From Sulfuriferula thiophila (GTDB lineage Bacteria; Pseudomonadota; Gammaproteobacteria; Burkholderiales; Sulfuriferulaceae), in the NCBI RefSeq assembly GCF_003864975.1, contig NZ_BHGL01000006.1:124001-188000 (forward strand): DNA of 64,000 nucleotides, in the 5' to 3' direction. The translations under genes and the position numbers were made by a program. This document shows positions 56,689 through 64,000 of the stretch, piece by piece. Within the stretch, counting starts at the first letter, position 1; each line of letters starts with the position of its first letter. Under the pieces are notes generated by a model, which was not told the origin of the DNA, did not search any database, and saw nothing but the letters and a program-made list of their open reading frames with translations.

Positions 56689-58137
56689 ATGAGAAACTGG
56701 ATCGTGGTATGGGCGCTGTTTTTTTCAGCTTCAGTTTGGGCGGTTGTTTTGCCGATCCCGGATGCACTGGAAGTACAGGCGCTGGCGGCGAAACAGGATG
56801 CCAGGATGTTGCAGGGTTATTTGCAACGCTATCAGAGCGAGTATGAAGCCAATCAGGACGCTGAGCGGCCATTGCTACAGACTTACAGAGCATTAAGGGA
56901 GCAGACGGATACGTCACTCGATGCTTTTTATGATCGCTGGGTAGCGCAGTTTCCACAAAGCTATGAGGCGCGGGTGGCGCAAGCGAACTATGTGTGGGGA
57001 CGTGCGGCGTTGATTGCGCATCCAAAGGCAATTTCCGGTGGGGTGCAATCAGATTATGCATGGCAGCAGTACTGGAGCTTTTTGGATAAGGCGCGTCAGG
57101 ATCTTGAAACAGCACTAACCTTGAGCCAGCACCCGCTGGCGGCACAACGCACATTAATCAGTATCTGCAGCGAGCAGGGTGATGAACAATGTGTAATACA
57201 CGTTTATCAGCAAGCTGTGGCTAAGACGCCGCGCAGCCTGGCGCTGAGGCGAGGCTATCTTGCGACAACCAATAACCGCGAGGTATGGGCGCGGGAGATT
57301 GCCGCAGCGGAAAAAGCAGGTGTAAGCGCTGATGCTATCAAGGTGCTGAAGGCAGAGCAGCAGTTGAATGACAGTGGGGAAATCAGGCAGGCCGACGGGG
57401 GTACTGAAGTTGCAATCTATCGAAGTATTGTCGGCATGGTGCAGGACCCATGGCTGGATGAGCGTGCTGCGCATATGTTCATGCGTCGTAAGAATTATGC
57501 CGATGCGCTACCGCTTTATAATCGCGCGCTGGTTGCCAATCCGAATTTAACCGATGCGCTTTACTGGCGTGGTCAGGCTTATTATGCCGTAGGTGATTTT
57601 CAGGCAGCGCATGCCGATACTATGCGTGCCGCCTTGATCGGAAATCCGCAGGCTAACCGTGCATTGATTGATGCTTATATCCGGGGTGAGAATGGTCTGC
57701 CCAAGGATTTTGTCGCAGCAACGCGCTGGTGTTCTCTGGCTGCGCAGAATGACCAAAGTTATGGTGCATTTTGTCTGGGTGATTTATATGCTAACGGGTA
57801 CGCGGGGTACCCACGGGATCCTGCCAAAAGTCTGTTCTGGTTAAAGCGTGCTGCTGAGTTAGGTCATCAAACTGCGCAACATGATCTTGGCGTTATTTTT
57901 TTCAAAGGGCTTGATGGTCAGCCTGTTAACCGTGAGGCTGGTATTTACTGGTTGAAACTGTCTGCAGAGGGTGGTTTTGAATATGCCAGAAACAAACTCA
58001 GGATGTATTTGAGCAGTTGGGAGTATTTTAAGGAAATCAGCTGGCCCGCCTACCGTGATGCGTTTACTCGAGGCGATTATAATTTCAGAACAATTTTGGG
58101 TTTGTTAGTCGAGATAGTGAAAGCAGGGATAAGTTAG
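56689..58137 (+). CDS. Exported TPR/Sel1-repeat protein
   Basis: 482-residue protein. The signal peptide covers about residues 1-17 (IVVWALFFSASVWA). The middle is helical. A TPR-like unit (ADALPLYNRALVANPNLTDALYWRGQAYYAVGDF) is followed by Sel1-like repeats (WCSLAAQNDQSYGAFCLGDLYANGY, then WLKRAAELGHQTAQHDLGVIFF, then WLKLSAEGGFEYA). Such proteins scaffold other proteins in the periplasm. The ribosome site GGGGGAGG is very strong but only 3 bases from the ATG. Function is otherwise unknown. Confidence 0.82.
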   Translation: MRNWIVVWALFFSASVWAVVLPIPDALEVQALAAKQDARMLQGYLQRYQSEYEANQDAERPLLQTYRALREQTDTSLDAFYDRWVAQFPQSYEARVAQANYVWGRAALIAHPKAISGGVQSDYAWQQYWSFLDKARQDLETALTLSQHPLAAQRTLISICSEQGDEQCVIHVYQQAVAKTPRSLALRRGYLATTNNREVWAREIAAAEKAGVSADAIKVLKAEQQLNDSGEIRQADGGTEVAIYRSIVGMVQDPWLDERAAHMFMRRKNYADALPLYNRALVANPNLTDALYWRGQAYYAVGDFQAAHADTMRAALIGNPQANRALIDAYIRGENGLPKDFVAATRWCSLAAQNDQSYGAFCLGDLYANGYAGYPRDPAKSLFWLKRAAELGHQTAQHDLGVIFFKGLDGQPVNREAGIYWLKLSAEGGFEYARNKLRMYLSSWEYFKEISWPAYRDAFTRGDYNFRTILGLLVEIVKAGIS

Positions 58138-58167
58138 TTATCTGTGCTATCCGTGGTGATAGAGCGC

Positions 58168-59475
58168 TTATTTTTTCCGGGCTTTCCGGTCCAGCGCACG
58201 CAAATGTTCAAGCTTGTCGGCAATTTTGCTTTCCAGTCCGCGGGGTACGGGCTGATACCAGTCCGGTTCGGTCATGTCATCCGGCAGGTAAGTCTCGCCG
58301 GCGGCATAGGCTTCCGGTTCATCATGGGCGTAACGGTAGGCATGGCCGTAGCCCAGTTCTTTCATCAGCTTGGTGGGGGCATTGCGCAAATGCACTGGCA
58401 CCGGGCTGGATTTGTCCTGTTTGACGAAGGCCATGGCCTGATTAAATGCGTTGTAGCCAGCGTTGCTCTTGGCGGCCACTGCCAGGTAAATGACGGCCTG
58501 CCCCAGTGCCAGTTCGCCTTCCGGCGAGCCTAATCGTTCATAAGTTGTTGCCGCATCATTGGCAATTTGCATCGCGCGTGGGTCGGCCAGGCCGATATCC
58601 TCCCAGGCCATGCGGACGATGCGTCTGGCCAGGTATTTAGGGTCAGCACCGCCATCCAGCATACGGCATAGCCAGTACAGCGCACCATCGGGATTGGAGC
58701 CGCGTACTGATTTATGCAATGCGGAAATCTGGTCGTAGAACTGGTCGCCGCCTTTGTCGAAGCGGCGCGAATTGAGGGTCAGCGCCTGATCAATGAACGC
58801 TGCCTCGATGTGGGTGATGCCGCTGATCTGTGCTGCGGTCTGGGTTTGCTCGATCAGATTCAGCAGGCGACGCGCATCGCCATCGGCATAGCCGATCAGG
58901 GTGTCGATCGCGGCGTCGGCCAGGTCCAGCGCTATGACTTTGGCGGCGCGAATCACCAGTTCGCGTAATTCAGTGGCGCTGAGTGCTTGCAGAACATACA
59001 CCTGAGCACGTGACAACAGCGCGCTGTTGACTTCAAAGCTGGGGTTCTCGGTGGTGGCGCCGATCAGGGTGACCAGACCGGATTCAACAAAGGGCAATAG
59101 CGCATCCTGTTGCGCCTTGTTAAAACGATGAATTTCGTCGACGAACAGCAGGGTGTGACGGCCATGCTGTTGCAGGGTCTGTTCGGCCTGCTCCATGGCG
59201 GCGCGGATATCTTTGACTCCGGCAAATACGGCAGATAGTGCTATAAAAGTGCAGTCGAAGGCATCAGCCGTGAGACGCGCCAGCGTGGTTTTACCGACAC
59301 CCGGCGGACCCCATAAAATCATCGAATGGGGCTTGCCGGAGGCAAAGGCGAGGCGTAATGGTTTGCCGCTGCCGAGCAGGTGGCTCTGGCCGATAACTTC
59401 GTCTATGCTGCGCGGCCGCAGGCGTTCTGCCAGCGGCGCGTGGTCTGTGGTTTTATGAAATAAATCGCTGCTCAC
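58168..59475 (-). CDS. rarA: Replication-associated recombination protein A (MgsA)
   Basis: AAA+ ATPase (435 aa) that acts at stalled replication forks. It starts [20 protein letters not shown]. Walker A is [15 protein letters not shown], Walker B is [16 protein letters not shown], and the sensor is [14 protein letters not shown]. The C-terminal tetramerisation region ([19 protein letters not shown]) is complete. The start is a GTG at 59475 overlapping the lolA stop by 4 bases. The series ftsK-lolA-rarA is a common arrangement in betaproteobacteria. Confidence 0.94.
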   Translation of the reverse strand: MSSDLFHKTTDHAPLAERLRPRSIDEVIGQSHLLGSGKPLRLAFASGKPHSMILWGPPGVGKTTLARLTADAFDCTFIALSAVFAGVKDIRAAMEQAEQTLQQHGRHTLLFVDEIHRFNKAQQDALLPFVESGLVTLIGATTENPSFEVNSALLSRAQVYVLQALSATELRELVIRAAKVIALDLADAAIDTLIGYADGDARRLLNLIEQTQTAAQISGITHIEAAFIDQALTLNSRRFDKGGDQFYDQISALHKSVRGSNPDGALYWLCRMLDGGADPKYLARRIVRMAWEDIGLADPRAMQIANDAATTYERLGSPEGELALGQAVIYLAVAAKSNAGYNAFNQAMAFVKQDKSSPVPVHLRNAPTKLMKELGYGHAYRYAHDEPEAYAAGETYLPDDMTEPDWYQPVPRGLESKIADKLEHLRALDRKARKK

Positions 59476-60089
59476 TTGCCGTCGGAAATGACATCTACCC
59501 CGGCTGGCGGGGTGAATTTAAAGGTGCTGGCTGGGAGCTTGGGGTTGCGTTCCAGATGGCTTAATTTGAGTACGGTAGTGAGGCCGAAATTATCGCGTAT
59601 CTTCATTTCTGCCAGGGTGCGCTGGTTAAAGCCCATCAGGATCTGATTGAAGCTGCCTTCTTTGTCTTTGGGCGTGGCGGTGAGCCAGGTCAGGCCATCA
59701 TGGCTGCCGGCATCTGCCAGTACATAGAATTTCTCGATCTCATTGTCGCCAGCCAGCAGTGCCGCCGGGCTGCTGCCCAGTGCCTGACCAAGCTGCTTAA
59801 TGGTGACCTGCTCAAGGTCGACGTCGTACAGGTAGATTTTGCTGCCATCACCAACGATGATTTGTTCGTATGGTTTCTGGTAAGACCAGCGGAATTTGCC
59901 CGGGCGCGAGAACGCCATGGTGCCGCTGGTTTGCTGTTTGGTGACGCCGCTCTTGTCGAGTACGGTTTGGGTGAAGCTGGCTTGAGCGGTCTTGGTGTCA
60001 GCGATAAAGGCTTTGAGCGCATCAATGCCATTGGCCGAGACGCTGGCGCTATAGAGCAAAATTGCAGCAAGCAGACTGAGTTTTTTCAT
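59472..60089 (-). CDS. lolA: Outer-membrane lipoprotein carrier protein
   Basis: Periplasmic chaperone (205 aa) carrying lipoproteins from LolCDE to LolB. The signal peptide covers about residues 1-20 (KLSLLAAILLYSASVSA). The mature start IDALKAFIADTKTAQASFTQ and the segment GTMAFSRPGKFRWSYQKPYEQ are typical. The gene lies 14 bases after ftsK and overlaps rarA, so the three genes are probably co-transcribed. Confidence 0.93.
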   Translation of the reverse strand: MKKLSLLAAILLYSASVSANGIDALKAFIADTKTAQASFTQTVLDKSGVTKQQTSGTMAFSRPGKFRWSYQKPYEQIIVGDGSKIYLYDVDLEQVTIKQLGQALGSSPAALLAGDNEIEKFYVLADAGSHDGLTWLTATPKDKEGSFNQILMGFNQRTLAEMKIRDNFGLTTVLKLSHLERNPKLPASTFKFTPPAGVDVISDGK

Positions 60090-60103
60090 GATTGGATACC
60101 GGG

Positions 60104-62383
60104 TTATTCGCGATTCTGGCCGATGACTTCTCGGTTGCCATTGCTTTGCATAGGGCTGACCAAACCAGCGTTTTCCATGGTTTCGATGAGGCGTGCGGCG
60201 CGATTGTAACCGATGCGCAAATGGCGCTGCACGGCGGAAATAGAAGGGCGGCGCGTGCGTAATACCAGTGCCACCGCTTCGTCGTAGAGTGGATCGGATT
60301 CGGCATCGCCGCCGCCAGACTCTCCAGTTGCTTCGTTGTCTTCCGGGGTGTCGAGGATGCCTTCGACATAGTTAGGTTCACCCATCTGTTTCAGGTAATC
60401 GACCACTTTATGCACTTCGTGATCGGCGACAAAGGCGCCGTGTACCCGCTGCGGATAGCCGGTGCCGGGCGGCAGGTAAAGCATGTCGCCCTGTCCAAGC
60501 AGGGCTTCCGCACCCATTTGATCAAGGATGGTACGTGAGTCGATTTTGCTGGAGACCTGGAAGGCGACTCGCGTCGGCACGTTGGCCTTGATCAGGCCGG
60601 TAATGACGTCGACCGACGGGCGCTGGGTGGCGAGGATGAGGTGGACACCGGCGGCACGGGCTTTCTGCGCCAGGCGTGCAATCAGTTGTTCCACCGATTT
60701 GCCGACCACCATCATCAGGTCAGCCAGTTCGTCGATCACCACCACGATCAGCGGCAGATCGTCCAGTGGCTCGGGGTTGTCCGGGGTCAGGCTGAACGGG
60801 TGGGTGAGCGGCTTGCCGGCTTTACGTGCTTCGCCGAGTTTCTGGTTGTAGCCGGCCAGATTGCGCACGCCGAGTGCGGACATCAGCTTGTAGCGGCGTT
60901 CCATCTCGGCCACACACCAGTTGAGCGCAGCAGCGGCCTGGCGCATGTCAGTCACCACCGGCGCGAGCAGGTGCGGGATGCCGTCGTAAATCGACAGTTC
61001 CAGCATTTTCGGGTCGACCAGGATGAGCCGAACCTGTTTGGCGTCGGCTTTGTACAGCAGGCTGAGGATCATCGCGTTGATGGCCACGGATTTACCCGAG
61101 CCGGTAGTGCCCGCCACCAGTACGTGCGGCATCTTGGCGAGATCGGCGACCACCGGGTTGCCGGCGATGTCCTTGCCCATGGCCATGGTCAGCGGGCTGT
61201 TCATGTCGTGATAGATCTTGGCTTCGAGGATTTCCGACAAGCGCACGATTTCGCGTTTGGGGTTAGGTATCTCCAGCGCCATCGTAGTCTTGCCGGGGAT
61301 AGTTTCGACGACACGGATGCTCACCACTGACAGCGCACGGGCAAGGTCTTTGGCCAGATTGAGAATCTGGCTGCCTTTCACGCCAGAAGCCGGTTCGATT
61401 TCATAGCGGGTGATGACCGGGCCGGGCAGGGCGGCAACCACGCGCGCCTGCACGTTGAATTCACCCAGCTTGCGTTCGATCAGGCGAGAAGTGAACTCCA
61501 GCGTGTCGGCGGTGAGGCTCTCCACCGGCGGGCTGGCAGGATCAAGCAGGTGTAACGGTGGCAGTGGCGAATCGGGCATTTCCGCAAACAGCGGCGCCTG
61601 TTTCTCGATTTCCACGCGTTCCGATTTGATAATGATGGGTGACGGTGTTTCGATGATGACAGGTTCCTGGTGCTCCATGCGCTGTTTCTGCACTTGCACG
61701 ACTTCCTTGCGCTGGCGCGTAGCCGTGGCACCAGCGCGCTTGATACGCCAGTTTTCCCCGATCTGAATTAAGCGCAGCCAGCCGCGTTCGATTGCCGCAC
61801 CCGTGGTTTCAGCTACGCTCATCCAGGAGATGCCGCTAAACAGGCTCCAGCCGACAGCGATCATCACCAGTAAGGCCAGTGTGCCGCCGGTAAAACCGAG
61901 TAGCTGCGTCGTAGCATCACCGCTCAGCGCGCCGATAATGCCGCCTGCCTGTTCAGGGAAGTGTTTGCCCAGACTGTGCAGTCGTGCAGACTCCAGTCCG
62001 CTGCTGGCAAGGATGAGTAACACAAAACCGGCTGCGCGTATCAGAGTGGCACGCCGGTCAATTTCTTCTTCACGCTCTAACCGGTGGTAACCGCGCCAGG
62101 TATTGAAGCCTGCCAGAACCACCAGCCAGCCACTTGAAAAACCGAATAATGCCAACAATATATCTGCTATGTACGCGCCGAATGCGCCGCCCAGATTATG
62201 GATGGCGGCTTTGCTGCTATGCGACCAGCCGGGGTCGCCCGGTGTATAAGTGAGTAGAATCAATGCTAAACCGAGCGCAATCAAAGCGCTGAGTAGCCAA
62301 CTGGTTTCACGCAGTAATCCACTTACCCTGGGAGGCAAGGGTTTGCGTGGTGATGTGGCAGAACGGCGACGTGGAGTAAACAT
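60104..62383 (-). CDS. ftsK: DNA translocase FtsK
   Basis: Septal DNA pump (759 aa) needed for chromosome segregation. It has four N-terminal membrane spans (about residues 25-190), a short linker and the motor domain. Walker A is [15 protein letters not shown], and Walker B lies in [15 protein letters not shown]. The gamma DNA-orienting domain is at the C-terminus ([24 protein letters not shown]). The linker is short, as in many beta- and gammaproteobacteria outside the enterics. It is divergent from trxB across a palindromic region. Confidence 0.95.
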   Translation of the reverse strand: MFTPRRRSATSPRKPLPPRVSGLLRETSWLLSALIALGLALILLTYTPGDPGWSHSSKAAIHNLGGAFGAYIADILLALFGFSSGWLVVLAGFNTWRGYHRLEREEEIDRRATLIRAAGFVLLILASSGLESARLHSLGKHFPEQAGGIIGALSGDATTQLLGFTGGTLALLVMIAVGWSLFSGISWMSVAETTGAAIERGWLRLIQIGENWRIKRAGATATRQRKEVVQVQKQRMEHQEPVIIETPSPIIIKSERVEIEKQAPLFAEMPDSPLPPLHLLDPASPPVESLTADTLEFTSRLIERKLGEFNVQARVVAALPGPVITRYEIEPASGVKGSQILNLAKDLARALSVVSIRVVETIPGKTTMALEIPNPKREIVRLSEILEAKIYHDMNSPLTMAMGKDIAGNPVVADLAKMPHVLVAGTTGSGKSVAINAMILSLLYKADAKQVRLILVDPKMLELSIYDGIPHLLAPVVTDMRQAAAALNWCVAEMERRYKLMSALGVRNLAGYNQKLGEARKAGKPLTHPFSLTPDNPEPLDDLPLIVVVIDELADLMMVVGKSVEQLIARLAQKARAAGVHLILATQRPSVDVITGLIKANVPTRVAFQVSSKIDSRTILDQMGAEALLGQGDMLYLPPGTGYPQRVHGAFVADHEVHKVVDYLKQMGEPNYVEGILDTPEDNEATGESGGGDAESDPLYDEAVALVLRTRRPSISAVQRHLRIGYNRAARLIETMENAGLVSPMQSNGNREVIGQNRE

Positions 62384-62394
62384 AGTTATGTTAG

Positions 62395-62445
62395 GGAAGC
62401 ACTGGTTTAATCATACAATCCATGTTTGATTAAATCAGTGCTTCC
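62395..62445. repeat. 51-bp near-perfect palindrome flanked by TTAG
   Basis: GGAAGCACTG plus TTTAATCA (62395-62413) pairs with TGATTAAA plus CAGTGCTTCC (62427-62445) with one mismatch and a 13-base loop. TTAG lies immediately on each side (62391-62394 and 62446-62449). It sits between divergent ftsK and trxB. The structure suits a small palindromic mobile unit, or an mRNA hairpin on either transcript. Confidence 0.65.
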
Positions 62446-62480
62446 TTAGTGTCATCGAAGTTAAAATTATAACGTGAACC

Positions 62481-62511
62481 TTGTTAAAGGGTGATTGAAT
62501 CCTGTTAGAAT
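62481..62511 (+). promoter_or_regulatory. Possible sigma-70 promoter for trxB
   Basis: TTGTTA (62481-62486) and TAGAAT (62506-62511) are spaced by 19 bases, longer than ideal. They lie 33-63 bases upstream of the trxB start. Confidence 0.35.
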
Positions 62512-62522
62512 TTCTACATTAA

Positions 62523-63500
<978 letters not shown>

Positions 63501-63506
63501 AGCGTT

Positions 63507-64000
63507 ATGGCAGGTAACCGCCTACCTGCTCCCCTCAGCCCTGACGACCTCGCGCTATTTCAAGCCGCCGTCAGGGATGCCCGGCCTATTGCCGCACATG
63601 GGCGTATCGAACCCGCACCCATCGCAACAGATCCCATTCCCAAAAGCTTATTACGTGACGAACAGCAAGTGCTGGCTGACAGCCTGTCCGATTACATCGG
63701 CTGGGATGATGGACAGGAAACCGGCGAAGAGCTAGTGTTCATTCGTACGGGTTTACGTCGCGATACCTTGCGCAAACTGCGTCGTGGACACTGGGTATTG
63801 CAGGCCGAGCTCGATCTGCATGGCCTGGTCAGTGTGGAAGCACGGCAGGCAGTGGCGGCTTTTCTGGCGCAGTGCGGCAAGCGCGGCTTGCGCTGTGTGC
63901 GTATTATTCATGGCAAGGGGCTGGGCTCTAAAAACAAGGAACCGATTCTGCGTACCAAAGTAAAGCATTGGCTGATGCAGAGGGATGAAGTTTTGGCATT
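63507..64000 (+). CDS. Smr/MutS2-domain protein, 3' end cut by window edge
   Basis: The open frame from ATG 63507 continues to the window end (164 codons seen). The first 85 residues form a polar N-terminal region; the Smr domain then begins at about residue 95 with ELDLHGLVSVEARQAVAAFL. It continues with the catalytic-type loop VRIIHGKGLGSK and a helix ILRTKVKHWLMQ. Smr domains are structure-dependent endonucleases. The gene starts 6 bases after trxB and is probably co-transcribed. The last few residues are missing. Confidence 0.88.
   Translation, partial: MAGNRLPAPLSPDDLALFQAAVRDARPIAAHGRIEPAPIATDPIPKSLLRDEQQVLADSLSDYIGWDDGQETGEELVFIRTGLRRDTLRKLRRGHWVLQAELDLHGLVSVEARQAVAAFLAQCGKRGLRCVRIIHGKGLGSKNKEPILRTKVKHWLMQRDEVLA

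Overview
The window looks like a chromosomal segment from a betaproteobacterium, probably near Nitrosomonadales/Burkholderiales. This is inferred from gene content and order: trxB divergent from ftsK-lolA-rarA, a GntR regulator ahead of sdhCDAB-sdhE, and QseBC-type and CopRS-type two-component pairs. No rRNA and no intact tRNA gene is present, so the taxonomic placement is an inference.

Layout. (1) 1-12070, all + strand: a putrescine/polyamine uptake and breakdown cluster. It holds a PuuD-like hydrolase cut by the window edge, a PuuA-like glutamine-synthetase-family ligase, a SpuC-like aminotransferase, the PotFGHI ABC transporter, and GabD, PuuC and GabT. Together they carry putrescine to succinate. 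(2) 12190-18522: a copper-resistance locus. A c-type cytochrome, CopB, the multicopper oxidase CopA and a Met/His-rich small periplasmic protein lie on the minus strand, divergent from CopR-CopS. A perfect palindrome lies in the divergent control region. (3) 18523-28091: an accessory region. It opens with a degenerate tRNA-Asn 3' half followed by a terminator. Next come a small winged-helix protein, a J-domain-like protein and a tight four-gene restriction/defence operon (short methylase, DUF1016 PD-(D/E)XK nuclease, Eco57I-type methylase, GIY-YIG plus SF2 helicase). It ends with a HipBA toxin-antitoxin pair bounded by an 18-bp direct repeat. (4) 28092-31567: a GNAT acetyltransferase, a COG4705 membrane protein and a QseBC/PmrAB-like two-component system. 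(5) 31917-37770: a glucoamylase, SDR dehydrogenase, GMC oxidoreductase and MFS transporter cluster. (6) 37843-44665: a TolC/adaptor/RND efflux system, a PepSY protein and a second COG4705 gene interrupted by an in-frame TGA. (7) 44690-51521: an omega-aminotransferase divergent from a GntR regulator, then sdhCDAB, sdhE and zapE. (8) 51598-58137: a small hypothetical protein, a lipoprotein hydrolase, a hybrid histidine kinase, a bestrophin-like channel and a Sel1-repeat protein. (9) 58168-64000: rarA, lolA, ftsK, trxB and an Smr-domain gene cut by the right edge.

The strongest candidates for new biology are the four-gene nuclease/methylase/helicase operon at 20071-25960, and a shared tandem TTAAG operator in front of two separated COG4705 loci. 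The operator suggests that the QseBC-like pair next to the first locus also controls the second, whose membrane-protein gene appears recently broken. Other items to check are the tRNA-Asn remnant, a 51-bp near-perfect palindrome flanked by TTAG between ftsK and trxB, and the 14-bp palindrome between the omega-aminotransferase and the GntR-sdh genes.
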